Shown one piece after another: positions 1-6,494 of a DNA stretch of 6,494 bases. The notes under the pieces were generated by a model. That model ran no database searches and was not told the DNA's origin. It saw only the letters and a program-made list of their open reading frames with translations. The first letter of the stretch is position 1. Every line of letters starts with the position of its first letter. The DNA lies in assembly GCA_913046805.1 (NCBI GenBank), contig CAJWTA010000064.1, positions 1 through 6,494 on the forward strand, written 5' to 3'. The stretch is from an uncultured Fidelibacterota bacterium (GTDB taxonomy: Bacteria > Marinisomatota > Marinisomatia > Marinisomatales > TCS55). The translations under genes and the position numbers were made by a program.

Positions 1-2
1 TT

Positions 3-128
3 TTCAGGAACGCCACCCCATAATTCATTTCTTGTTTCTGGGTGGTTAATAAGGGCTATAACATACCCTCCGAGAACAAAAATCCCTCCAATAATATTTA
101 TCAATAAAAATTGTGTTTGAATGCGCAT
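3..128 (-). CDS. Partial hypothetical membrane protein (N-terminal 42 residues)
   Basis: An open frame reads leftward from the ATG at 128-126 and leaves the window without a stop; it was found by reading the reverse strand. The visible protein begins MRIQTQFLLIN. It has one clear hydrophobic segment at about residues 7-26, rich in Ile, Gly, Val and Leu, followed by a polar stretch with the residues NHPETRNELWGGVPE. With a short basic N-terminus and no obvious signal peptidase site, this looks like the first transmembrane helix of an inner-membrane protein. An AGAGG ribosome-binding sequence (CCTCT at 142-146 on the plus strand) lies 13 bases upstream of the start, and a good sigma70-like promoter lies further upstream. 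I do not recognise the family and assign no function. It is divergent from tdh, so it belongs to a separate transcription unit. Coding status is fairly likely because start, RBS, promoter and hydrophobicity agree. Confidence 0.6.
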   Translation of the reverse strand, partial: MRIQTQFLLINIIGGIFVLGGYVIALINHPETRNELWGGVPE

Positions 129-171
129 GAACTAAACTTAACCTCTTTTGTTTATTCCGTTGTGTATAGTG

Positions 172-200
172 AGTATAACCCATTAAATTTTTGTTAACAA
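172..200 (-). promoter_or_regulatory. Sigma70-like promoter for the leftward membrane-protein gene
   Basis: Read on the minus strand, TTGTTA (complement of 195-200) is followed after exactly 17 bases by TATACT (complement of 172-177). This gives 4 of 6 matches to the -35 consensus and 5 of 6 to the -10 consensus, at ideal spacing. Transcription would start near 165 and leave a leader of about 37 bases before the ATG at 128. No equally good promoter is seen in the tdh direction. Assignment is by consensus only. Confidence 0.5.
191..200. repeat. 10-bp perfect palindrome TTGTTAACAA in the divergent spacer
   Basis: TTGTTAACAA reads the same on both strands. It overlaps the -35 box of the leftward promoter and sits 20 bases before the tdh start. 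Such a position would suit a regulator binding site, but in AT-rich DNA a 10-bp palindrome can arise by chance, and no second copy was noticed upstream of the other genes. Confidence 0.25.
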
Positions 201-220
201 TCAATGAATATTAAAACCTA

Positions 221-1243
221 ATGAAAGCCTTAGTCAAACATTCCCCAAAGGAAGGGATATGGATGGAAGATATTGATATCCCTGAATACGGAGTTAATGA
301 TGTTAGGATTAGAATTACTCACACTGCAATATGTGGTACCGATATGCATATTTATGATTGGGATGAATGGGCTCAAAACAACCTAAGCCTTCCATTAACA
401 ATTGGCCATGAATTTTGCGGTATTATTGATGAGGTTGGTTCTGCTGTTAAAAGATATAATGTGGGAGATCGTGTTTCTGGGGAAGGGCATTTGACTTGCA
501 GACACTGCAGAAATTGTAGAGCTGGCAAACAGCATTTATGCCACAAAACTGTGGGGGTAGGAATTCATCGAAATGGAGCCTTTGCTGAATATTTAGTTAT
601 ACCAGAATCAAATGTCTGGCCTATTCACGAGGACATTCCCTCAGAAATTGCTTCTTTTTTTGATCCATTTGGTAATGCAGTTCATACTGCTCTCACATAC
701 CGCTTAACTGGAGAAGATGTTTTGATTTCTGGAGCTGGGCCAATTGGATTAATGGCGACAGCTATTTGCAAATTCTCTGGTTCTAGAAACATCGTAATTA
801 CCGATGTCAACGAATACAGACTAGAATTAGCTCGCAAACTTGGTGCTACAAAAGCTGTTAACCCAACTAAAGATAAACTAAAGAATGTTTTTAAGGAATT
901 GAATATAAATAATGGTTTCGATATTGGTTTAGAAATGTCTGGAAATCCCGATGCTTTCAATCAAATGATAGACAGTATGTATAATGGTGGAAACATAGCT
1001 TTACTTGGAATACTTCCAAATTCTACAAAAATAAATTGGGACGATGTAATCTTTAAAGGTTTAAACATAAAGGGTATATACGGAAGAGAGATGTATGATA
1101 CTTGGTATAAAATGACCCAAATGCTTAGAAGCGGTCTATCTATATCTAACGTTTTAACACATCGCTATACTATTGATGATTTTGAGAAGGCATTTGGAAT
1201 TTTAAAGTCAGGCAATTGTGGGAAGGTGGTATTAGAATGGTAG
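221..1243 (+). CDS. tdh: L-threonine 3-dehydrogenase (zinc-dependent, MDR family)
   Basis: This cytoplasmic enzyme oxidises L-threonine with NAD+ to 2-amino-3-oxobutyrate, the first step of threonine breakdown to glycine. At 340 residues it is almost the length of E. coli Tdh (341). The N-terminal GroES-like domain carries the catalytic zinc site Cys38-Gly-Thr40-Asp-Met-His43 plus His63-Glu64. A structural zinc lobe has Cys93, Cys96, Cys99 and Cys107. The Rossmann domain has GAGPIG at 171-176 and Asp195 at the end of the second strand, which fits NAD rather than NADP. The segment [12 protein letters not shown] (147-158) is typical of Tdh and separates it from sorbitol or alcohol dehydrogenases. 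The ATG at 221 gives the expected N-terminus MKAL, though there is no SD before it (the leader is ATTAAAACCT). The last bases overlap the kbl start, so the two are co-transcribed and probably translationally coupled. No key residue is missing. Confidence 0.96.
   Translation: MKALVKHSPKEGIWMEDIDIPEYGVNDVRIRITHTAICGTDMHIYDWDEWAQNNLSLPLTIGHEFCGIIDEVGSAVKRYNVGDRVSGEGHLTCRHCRNCRAGKQHLCHKTVGVGIHRNGAFAEYLVIPESNVWPIHEDIPSEIASFFDPFGNAVHTALTYRLTGEDVLISGAGPIGLMATAICKFSGSRNIVITDVNEYRLELARKLGATKAVNPTKDKLKNVFKELNINNGFDIGLEMSGNPDAFNQMIDSMYNGGNIALLGILPNSTKINWDDVIFKGLNIKGIYGREMYDTWYKMTQMLRSGLSISNVLTHRYTIDDFEKAFGILKSGNCGKVVLEW
1221..1230 (+). promoter_or_regulatory. Shine-Dalgarno that fixes the kbl start at ATG 1237
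   Basis: GGAAGGTGGT inside the 3' end of tdh contains AAGGTGGT, one mismatch from AAGGAGGT, and ends 6 bases before the ATG at 1237. The in-frame TTG at 1216 lies upstream of this site and has no comparable sequence before it. The ATG is therefore the better start. Confidence 0.6.
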
Positions 1244-2412
1244 AATTATATAAAAAAATATTGTCTGATATCAAAGAGGAGGGTCTTTATAAGATTGAGA
1301 GATCTATAACCAGCTCCCAAAGCGTGGATATATCAACAGAAATGGATTCAAGTGTTTTGAACTTTTGTGCAAATAACTATCTAGGGCTAGCAAATGATCC
1401 AGAAATTATCTCCGCAGCAAAAAAAGCGCTGGATGATTATGGATTTGGAATGGCATCCGTTCGATTTATTTGTGGCACTCAGACAGTCCACAAAGATCTT
1501 GAAAAAACAATTTCACAATTTTTTAACAGCGACGATACGATTTTATATACTTCGTGCTTCGATGCAAATGGAGGTCTTTTTGAAACTCTGTTGTCAGACC
1601 AAGATGCAGTTATTTCAGATGCGCTAAATCATGCCTCAATCATTGACGGTATAAGGCTATGTAAGGCCAAAAGATTTCGTTACAAAAACAGTGATATGCA
1701 AGACCTTGAAAAGCAGCTAATACATGCAAAAGACGCCAATATAAAGATGATTGCTACTGATGGTGTATTTTCTATGGATGGCTATATTGCAAAACTTGAT
1801 GAGATAACAGCTTTAGCAAAAAAACACGACGCACTTGTGATGGTGGACGATAGCCATGCTACGGGATTCATTGGAAAAACTGGAAGGGGTTCTGCAGAAT
1901 ATCACAACGTTATGGAGAAGGTTGACCTTTGGACCTCGACTCTGGGAAAAGCACTCGGAGGCGCATCAGGAGGGTTTACCACAGGAAAACAAGAGCTTAT
2001 TGATCTTCTTCGCCAGAGGTCACGACCTTATTTATTTTCAAACACTCTGTCTCCTTCCATAGCATCAGCAAGTATAAAGGCATTTGAAATGCTATCTGAA
2101 TCAACCTCTTTAAGAGACAGACTAGAAGAAAACACTAAATATTTTCGACAAGAAATATCAAAAATTGGTTTTGAGATTAAAAAGGGGGAGCACCCCATTG
2201 TTCCAATTATGATTTACGATGCTAAAACAGCCCAAAATATGGCAAGCGACCTTTTAGAAGAAGGGATTTATGTCATTGGCTTCTTCTATCCTGTAGTTCC
2301 AAAAGGTGAAGCCAGAATACGTGTTCAAATTTCTGCTGCCATGTCAAAAAAACATATTGATGAAGCAATCAAAGCATTCGAAAAAGTTGGAAAAAGATTT
2401 AAAATTATTTAA
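1237..2412 (+). CDS. kbl: Glycine C-acetyltransferase (2-amino-3-ketobutyrate CoA ligase)
   Basis: This PLP enzyme of the alpha-oxoamine synthase family (fold type I) cleaves 2-amino-3-oxobutyrate with CoA to glycine and acetyl-CoA. It takes the unstable product of Tdh directly. With the ATG at 1237 it has 391 residues, close to the roughly 398 of E. coli Kbl, and begins [13 protein letters not shown] frame open from TTG 1216 would add seven residues, but the ATG has the better SD. Visible motifs are SCFDANGG (106-113), [11 protein letters not shown] (about 128-138, with His132 stacking on PLP in this family), DDSHATG (Asp204 pairing with the pyridine nitrogen, His207), and the Schiff-base lysine Lys238 in [13 protein letters not shown]. 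The C-terminal [16 protein letters not shown] stretch is also typical. SCFDANGG and the tdh neighbour separate it from BioF, HemA and Spt homologues. The start overlaps the tdh stop by 7 bases. The protein looks complete and cytoplasmic. Confidence 0.96.
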   Translation: MVELYKKILSDIKEEGLYKIERSITSSQSVDISTEMDSSVLNFCANNYLGLANDPEIISAAKKALDDYGFGMASVRFICGTQTVHKDLEKTISQFFNSDDTILYTSCFDANGGLFETLLSDQDAVISDALNHASIIDGIRLCKAKRFRYKNSDMQDLEKQLIHAKDANIKMIATDGVFSMDGYIAKLDEITALAKKHDALVMVDDSHATGFIGKTGRGSAEYHNVMEKVDLWTSTLGKALGGASGGFTTGKQELIDLLRQRSRPYLFSNTLSPSIASASIKAFEMLSESTSLRDRLEENTKYFRQEISKIGFEIKKGEHPIVPIMIYDAKTAQNMASDLLEEGIYVIGFFYPVVPKGEARIRVQISAAMSKKHIDEAIKAFEKVGKRFKII

Positions 2413-2419
2413 TTAATGT

Positions 2420-2457
2420 TTGACATACTTGTTCAATATTAAATACGAGAGTATATT
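2420..2457 (+). promoter_or_regulatory. Putative promoter region upstream of secD
   Basis: The 77-bp kbl-secD spacer holds a perfect -35 hexamer TTGACA at 2420-2425, but the sequence 17 bases on (AATACG, 2443-2448) is a poor -10. A better -10, TATATT at 2452-2457, lies 17 bases after TTGTTC (2429-2434). One of these pairs probably starts secDF transcription. No hairpin terminator is visible after kbl, so read-through from tdh-kbl is also possible. The exact pairing is uncertain. Confidence 0.4.
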
Positions 2458-2489
2458 CCCCGTCTTATAAGCAATTAAATTTATAGATT

Positions 2490-4394
2490 ATGCAAGATAA
2501 ATTAACACCGCGCTTTTTACTGATAGGATTAATCCTTATCTGGGGCTTATGGTCACTGTGGCCGACATTTAAACTTCAAACCTTATCAGATAATGATAAA
2601 AATATTCTCGAAGATAAAGGGGAACTTAGAAATTTAGAGTCTAAGGCGATCAAGCAAGGACTAGATCTTAAAGGTGGGATGTATATTGCTCTTGAAGTAG
2701 ATATCCCTACACTTATTGAAAACATCGCGATAAATAAGGATCAAAAACTCACATCGGTTTTTGAGTCTATTCGTAATGAAATTTTACAATCACCTGAGAC
2801 CGATTTTTTTACGTCTTTTTCAAGTTTTATCGATCAAAGAAATGTAAAGCTTTCTAGGTACTACTATGATTACGGATCGAATACAAACGATATTATAGAT
2901 GGTCTCAAAACTGAGGCTGATGATGCGATCAATCGCGTTCTTGAAATCCTTCAAAATCGTATTGATCAATTTGGTGTAGCCGAACCAACCATTCAAAAAC
3001 AAGGTACCCAACGAATCATTGTTGAATTAGCAGGTGTTCAAAATTCTGAAAGGGCACGCGCTCTACTTGAGAGCACAGCTCTGCTTGAATTTTATCTTGT
3101 TAAAGATGTTACCACAACAAATGATTTTATGATAAAGATTGATCAAATTCTCAAAAAAGATAAATCTTTAACTGATGTAGCCAAGGAGCCAGAACCTTCC
3201 CCAAATGATAATAAATCAGACTCTAATGAAGATGAGGCTGTTTCGGTAAGTGATCTTTTTGGCGAAGCTACTGATACTGGCAGTGAAAATGATTCAACGG
3301 TAGTTGATCAGGATATGTTTGCCGAAAGACCTTTTTCATCTTTATTGAGGAATCTCGGTAACTCCATAGGTGTTCCTGAAAAAAATGCTTTCGCCATAAG
3401 ACAGATGATTAGTAAACCTGAAATTCGTGACCGACTAGCTTCTATTGGAGCAAATTTCTTGTTTGGGCACAAGGCTGAAGAATATGTTTTAAATGATGGT
3501 TCGGTAGAAAAAATGTATACGCTTTACCTTCTTGATGATCAAGCCGAACTAACAGGTGGAGTTGTTGAAGAAGCTAAAGCAAACCTAGGTCCTCAAGGTA
3601 CGACTTCAGCTGGTCAACCGATTGTTAATCTTTCAATGAACTCAGATGGCGCCAGAAAATGGGCAATAATGACCGGATCTAACATTGGTCGACGAGTTGC
3701 AATTGTGCTCGATAATAAGGTGCACATGGCACCAAACATTAGGGAGAAAATTTCTGGTGGAGGCACTCTAATTGAAGGGTTTGCAAATATTGATGAAGCA
3801 AAAGATATAGCGATCGTTTTAAGAGCTGGAGCGCTTCCAGCGCCTGTTGATATTGTGGAAGAAAAGGTTGTTGGTCCATCCCTTGGAGCTGAATCAGTAA
3901 AAAGAGGAACTCAATCCGTTCTTATTGGACTTGCGATTGTATTAATTTTTATTTTAGTCTATTATCGCACAGCTGGTAGTATTGCAGACTTTGCACTTAT
4001 CTGGAACTTAGTTCTTGTATTAGCAATTCTAGCTTCGCTTCAAGCAACGCTAACATTGCCTGGAATAGCTGGCTTAATTTTAACAGTTGGCATGTCAATT
4101 GATGCAAATGTTATTATTTTTGAACGCATAAGAGAAGAGCTTGATAAGGGCAAAACAGCGAAAGCAGCAATCGATGGTGGATATAATCGTGCGCTAACAA
4201 CCATTGTTGATGCAAACATGACCACGTTAATCGCAGCTTTAGTGCTGTGGCAGTTCGGGACAGGACCAATTCGCGGTTTTGCTACTGTTCTTTTTTGGGG
4301 AATATTAATTTCAATGTTTACCGCAATTTTTGTTACAAGAACAGTTTTTAATGCATTTGTCAATCGTAAAGGTTTCAAAAAATTAAACATATGA
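2490..4394 (+). CDS. secD: Protein translocase subunit SecD
   Basis: SecD is an inner-membrane partner of SecYEG that, with SecF, uses proton flow to help pull exported proteins out on the periplasmic side. The 634 residues compare with 615 in E. coli. TM1 is at about 9-26, followed by the SecD motif GLDLKGG (57-63). A large periplasmic domain (about 30-470) includes RIDQFGVAEPTIQKQG, a hallmark of the P1 base. The C-terminal block of five helices starts near 473 and contains GMSIDANVIIFERIREEL (534-551). Asp538 matches the conserved proton-pathway aspartate of the family. An acidic, Ser/Asp/Glu/Asn-rich stretch at about 232-276 is a lineage-specific insert in the periplasmic domain. The ATG at 2490 is preceded by an AT-rich leader without SD. 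The stop overlaps the secF start (ATGA), so the subunits are separate but coupled. No yajC is present next to it. Confidence 0.96.
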   Translation: MQDKLTPRFLLIGLILIWGLWSLWPTFKLQTLSDNDKNILEDKGELRNLESKAIKQGLDLKGGMYIALEVDIPTLIENIAINKDQKLTSVFESIRNEILQSPETDFFTSFSSFIDQRNVKLSRYYYDYGSNTNDIIDGLKTEADDAINRVLEILQNRIDQFGVAEPTIQKQGTQRIIVELAGVQNSERARALLESTALLEFYLVKDVTTTNDFMIKIDQILKKDKSLTDVAKEPEPSPNDNKSDSNEDEAVSVSDLFGEATDTGSENDSTVVDQDMFAERPFSSLLRNLGNSIGVPEKNAFAIRQMISKPEIRDRLASIGANFLFGHKAEEYVLNDGSVEKMYTLYLLDDQAELTGGVVEEAKANLGPQGTTSAGQPIVNLSMNSDGARKWAIMTGSNIGRRVAIVLDNKVHMAPNIREKISGGGTLIEGFANIDEAKDIAIVLRAGALPAPVDIVEEKVVGPSLGAESVKRGTQSVLIGLAIVLIFILVYYRTAGSIADFALIWNLVLVLAILASLQATLTLPGIAGLILTVGMSIDANVIIFERIREELDKGKTAKAAIDGGYNRALTTIVDANMTTLIAALVLWQFGTGPIRGFATVLFWGILISMFTAIFVTRTVFNAFVNRKGFKKLNI

Positions 4395-5320
4395 GAATTT
4401 TAAAAAATTCAAATTTCGATTTCATGAGTAAGAAAATCATTGCTCTTGGAATTTCCAGCTTAATTATTTCTGCAGGCTTAATATCGCTAATCATCAATGG
4501 TGGACCAAAATTAAGTATTGACTTTAAAGGTGGTACCTTAGTTGCAGTGCAGTATTTAGAGGATATCAATGTTCAAGAAGTTCGATCTAAAATGAGCAAT
4601 ATAGACATTGATGGTCAAAGGTTTGATTTTAGTAAAGAAGAGGTAAAGCATTTTGGAAGTAAGAATGCCGTTTCAGTGCGCGTTCCTCATATTGAAAACT
4701 CTCCATCTAATTTTGCCCAAAAAATAGCGGCTCACCTTTACGAATCTTTTCCAGATAAGTCTCCAGAGACTATGAATGAGTTTGTCCTTAGTAAAGGTAT
4801 TATTAGCCCTAAAATTGGATCTGAGCTAAGCGGTAAAGCTGTAATGGCAATATTTTCAGCTTTAGCTTTAATCCTTCTGTATATATCAATTCGTTTCGAA
4901 TTTAAATTTGCCTTAGGGGCAATTGCAGCTTTAACTCATGACATCCTTATTACTTTAGGAATGTTTTCATTGTTGTCCTATGAGATTAGTTTACCTATCA
5001 TTGCAGCATTTTTAACCATTGTTGGATACTCGCTAAATGATACTATTGTAATTTTTGACAGAATACGCGAAAATTTGAAAGCATCACGAAATCAAGCATA
5101 TTCTTCTATTGTTAATAGCAGTATTAATGAGTCGCTTTCCAGAACGGTTATAACCTCGCTTACGACATTTGTAGTCGTTTTCATTTTGTGGCTCTTTGGC
5201 GGAGAGGTCATTCACAATTTTGCATTTGCAATGATCATAGGTGTTATTGTTGGTACATATTCATCTATATACATCGCAAGTACTCTTGTTGTTTATCTGC
5301 ATGAAAAATCAATTAATTAA
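4391..5320 (+). CDS. secF: Protein translocase subunit SecF
   Basis: SecF is the second half of the SecDF export motor in the inner membrane. The 309 residues are normal for the family (E. coli has 323). TM1 is at about 15-35, followed by the motif SIDFKGGT (42-49), a periplasmic domain to about 145, and five helices from about 148 to 305. IGSELSGKAV (142-151) marks the entry to TM2. VGYSLNDTIVIFDRIREN (211-228) carries Asp217, the counterpart of the conserved acidic residue in SecD. SLSRTVITSLTT (248-259) is the usual SecF signature after it. The ATG at 4391 shares ATGA with the secD stop and has no SD of its own, so translation probably depends on ribosomes finishing secD. The early residues KNSNFDFMSKK fit known SecF N-termini, which supports this start over Met12. 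A terminator follows 27 bases after the stop. Confidence 0.95.
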   Translation: MRILKNSNFDFMSKKIIALGISSLIISAGLISLIINGGPKLSIDFKGGTLVAVQYLEDINVQEVRSKMSNIDIDGQRFDFSKEEVKHFGSKNAVSVRVPHIENSPSNFAQKIAAHLYESFPDKSPETMNEFVLSKGIISPKIGSELSGKAVMAIFSALALILLYISIRFEFKFALGAIAALTHDILITLGMFSLLSYEISLPIIAAFLTIVGYSLNDTIVIFDRIRENLKASRNQAYSSIVNSSINESLSRTVITSLTTFVVVFILWLFGGEVIHNFAFAMIIGVIVGTYSSIYIASTLVVYLHEKSIN

Positions 5321-5322
5321 CC

Positions 5323-5350
5323 TTCTCAATCAACAAAAAAGCTTTACAAT
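5323..5350 (+). promoter_or_regulatory. Weak candidate promoter for the EamA gene
   Basis: TTCTCA (5323-5328) is followed after 16 bases by TACAAT (5345-5350), with 4 and 5 of 6 consensus matches. Transcription would begin near 5357, inside the terminator hairpin. The transcript would lose the left arm and so escape termination, leaving a leader of about 23 bases. This is plausible from the consensus only; AT-rich DNA gives many such matches. Confidence 0.25.
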
Positions 5351-5379
5351 GGCTCTGAATTAATCAGGGCTATTTTTTT
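5348..5379 (+). terminator. Rho-independent terminator after secF
   Basis: The arms AATGGCTCTGA (5348-5358) and TCAGGGCTATT (5364-5374) pair over 11 positions with two G-U pairs. The loop is ATTAA, and a run of seven T runs from 5373 to 5379. It ends the secD-secF transcript. Its T-run touches the ATG of the next gene at 5380, which is unusually close. On the minus strand the hairpin is followed by a mixed sequence, so it works as a plus-strand terminator only. Confidence 0.8.
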
Positions 5380-6255
5380 ATGAAAACCAAAATCTACATT
5401 CTTTATGCTTTGATGTGCATCTTATGGGGATTTACTTGGATGTATTTAAAAATAAGTCTTCAAGAAATGCCATTATATAAAGGACTTTCCATACGATTTA
5501 TTTGTGCAGGCACTATTTTTTGGATTATTTATTTTATCAAAAGTGAAAAAGTTCAGCTAACAAAAGACCTGGGGCGTGTATATATTTTATTTACTCTATT
5601 TAATTTTTCACTCTGCTATTATTTGACCTATTGGGGTACAAAGTTTGTTTTTTCAAATCTTGGAGCTATTCTTTGGAGCCTTCTTCCTCTGTGTGTCGCA
5701 TTTATGGCTCATTTTTACCTGCCAGATGACAAGCTCACCAGAAGAAAGTTTGGCGGTATAATTATCGGTCTAATTGGATCTATATTATTATTTTACAACA
5801 AAGATCTGCTTGGCCAAGGTCAAACGTTCCTTGGTTTGCTTGCAATATTATTATCGGTAATTCTTGCAGCTTGGCCAAATGTTCATCTTAAAATGCAAAA
5901 AAGTGAAATTAATCCCTACCATTTAAACGCAGTTGGCATGTCAATTTCAGGTCTAATTTTCCTTATTTTTGCACTAATTTTTGAAAGCCAAGCTAGTATC
6001 CCACTGGATAACAAAAATATGTTCGCAATTTTTTTTCTCACTGTCCCAGGAACAGTGGTTACTTGGGGTATCTACATTTGGCTTTTCAATCACTTACCTG
6101 TGACGCAGATTAGCTATACAGCGTTTTATCCTCCGATAATTGCTTCAATTGTGGGTTGGTTTTTTTTGGATGAATCATTACCCTTAATAGCAATCTTAGG
6201 TTCAATGCTTATTATTGCAGGTGGATACCTTGTTAGCTCACCAGAACCAAGCTGA
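5380..6255 (+). CDS. EamA/DMT-superfamily transporter (10 TM)
   Basis: This is an inner-membrane protein of the drug/metabolite transporter superfamily. The 291 residues form two tandem EamA-type halves of five helices, at roughly 5-25, 34-53, 67-86, 90-113, 121-139, 148-167, 181-201, 213-233, 242-262 and 266-286. The family signature is visible at the N-terminus (LWGFTWMYLKIS) and in the second-half motif YTAFYPPIIASIVGWFFLDESL (its central residues at about 246-267). Family members export amino acids, metabolites or drugs by proton exchange, but the substrate cannot be read from sequence. The ATG at 5380 directly follows the T-run of the secF terminator, so there is no SD. Met12 would cut into TM1, so 5380 is the better start. 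The gene lies 14 bases before ogt and may share its transcript. I give no gene symbol because yedA, rhaT and similar names would be guesses. Confidence 0.88.
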   Translation: MKTKIYILYALMCILWGFTWMYLKISLQEMPLYKGLSIRFICAGTIFWIIYFIKSEKVQLTKDLGRVYILFTLFNFSLCYYLTYWGTKFVFSNLGAILWSLLPLCVAFMAHFYLPDDKLTRRKFGGIIIGLIGSILLFYNKDLLGQGQTFLGLLAILLSVILAAWPNVHLKMQKSEINPYHLNAVGMSISGLIFLIFALIFESQASIPLDNKNMFAIFFLTVPGTVVTWGIYIWLFNHLPVTQISYTAFYPPIIASIVGWFFLDESLPLIAILGSMLIIAGGYLVSSPEPS

Positions 6256-6260
6256 AAAGG
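6255..6260 (+). promoter_or_regulatory. Shine-Dalgarno of ogt
   Basis: AAAAGG begins at the last base of the eamA stop and ends 9 bases before ATG 6270. It is one of the few clear SD sites in the window and supports the chosen ogt start. Confidence 0.5.
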
Positions 6261-6269
6261 TAAAAACAG

Positions 6270-6494
6270 ATGAGTATTCAATATACATTAATAAAAACGC
6301 CTTTAGGCAATCTGCTTTTAGCTTCTAAAGATAATCATCTATTAAAAATAATTTTTGAAAAAAATATTGAAAAATACCTAAGAAGCGTAAAACTAAAAAA
6401 AGGGGACATTCCTAGGGTTTCATCGGATAAAAATCTTCGTGATTCTTCAGAACAGATACATCAATATTTTTATGAAAGAAGAAAGAATTTTAAT
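6270..6494 (+). CDS. ogt: Methylated-DNA--protein-cysteine methyltransferase, N-terminal part
   Basis: The frame from ATG 6270 is open to the window edge, giving 75 residues. It starts MSIQYTLIKTPLGNLLLAS, matching the N-terminal ribonuclease-like domain of the O6-alkylguanine-DNA alkyltransferase family (Ogt/MGMT). TPLGxLxLA followed by a short acidic-basic strand and a helix ending near SEQIHQYFYERR is the usual pattern; in full-length proteins the helix is followed by F-D-L-P-like residues. These suicide enzymes take alkyl groups from O6-methylguanine onto a cysteine in a PCHR motif, which lies beyond the edge and cannot be checked. An AAAAGG SD (6255-6260) starts at the last base of the eamA stop and lies 9 bases before the ATG. 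The 14-bp gap suggests co-transcription with eamA. Ogt and Ada-C cannot be told apart from this fragment, but the lack of an N-terminal Ada zinc domain favours Ogt. Confidence 0.75.
   Translation, partial: MSIQYTLIKTPLGNLLLASKDNHLLKIIFEKNIEKYLRSVKLKKGDIPRVSSDKNLRDSSEQIHQYFYERRKNFN

Noticed and set aside
121..128. Palindrome ATGCGCAT at the start of the leftward gene
   Set aside because: It is only 8 bp and coincides with the first codons of the leftward gene, so chance is the simplest explanation.
682..960. Minus-strand open frame inside tdh
   Set aside because: It is antisense to a well-conserved enzyme, has no RBS or recognisable motif, and is best explained as a shadow frame.
1216..1236. 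Upstream TTG start for kbl
   Set aside because: The ATG at 1237 has a near-consensus SD at the right distance and gives an N-terminus that fits Kbl homologues.
1394..2062. Two plus-strand open frames (1394-1627 and 1856-2062) within kbl
   Set aside because: They are out-of-frame shadows of the kbl coding sequence, with no motifs and no independent initiation signals.
2420..2436. Possible inverted repeat TTGA...TCAA after kbl, considered as an operator or terminator
   Set aside because: Only four bases per arm match cleanly and no T-run follows; the sequence is better read as -35-like promoter elements.
2820..3011. Minus-strand open frame inside secD
   Set aside because: It is short, antisense to conserved SecD sequence and has no supporting signals.
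4040..4569. Two minus-strand open frames (4040-4390 and 4375-4569) across the secD-secF junction
   Set aside because: Both are antisense to conserved membrane helices of SecD and SecF; their hydrophobic look mirrors the opposite strand.

Overview
The window is AT-rich bacterial chromosome read with the standard code. It encodes ordinary housekeeping and metabolic genes. I see no phage, IS, CRISPR, tRNA or rRNA features, and no clear sign of a new biological system. The source is probably a free-living bacterium with a small, AT-rich, tightly packed genome. A marine FCB-group lineage such as Marinimicrobia/SAR406 is my best guess. It rests on the look of SecD (long acidic insert in the periplasmic head, the DANVIIFERIREEL motif) and on several start codons without a Shine-Dalgarno (SD) sequence. 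It is an inference and not a secure assignment.

Layout. Positions 3-128 on the minus strand hold the first 42 codons of an unidentified membrane protein that runs off the left edge. It has a good promoter in the 92-bp divergent spacer. Rightward from 221 lies threonine 3-dehydrogenase (tdh), then glycine C-acetyltransferase (kbl), whose start overlaps the tdh stop. Together they convert threonine to glycine plus acetyl-CoA. A 77-bp spacer with promoter-like elements separates kbl from secD (2490-4394). secF follows with an ATGA stop/start overlap. SecD and SecF form the proton-driven membrane complex that helps the Sec translocon pull proteins across the inner membrane. A hairpin terminator (5348-5379) closes the secDF transcript, and its T-run touches the start codon of a 10-TM EamA-family transporter (5380-6255). 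The 5' third to half of an O6-methylguanine-DNA methyltransferase (ogt type) begins at 6270 and is cut by the right edge before its catalytic cysteine.

Three units are likely: a leftward unit, tdh-kbl, and secD-secF. An eamA-ogt unit follows, with a 14-bp gap between its two genes. No gene-free stretch exceeds 100 bp. The points most worth a second look are the terminator abutting the eamA start, the acidic SecD insert, and the perfect palindrome that overlaps the divergent promoter.
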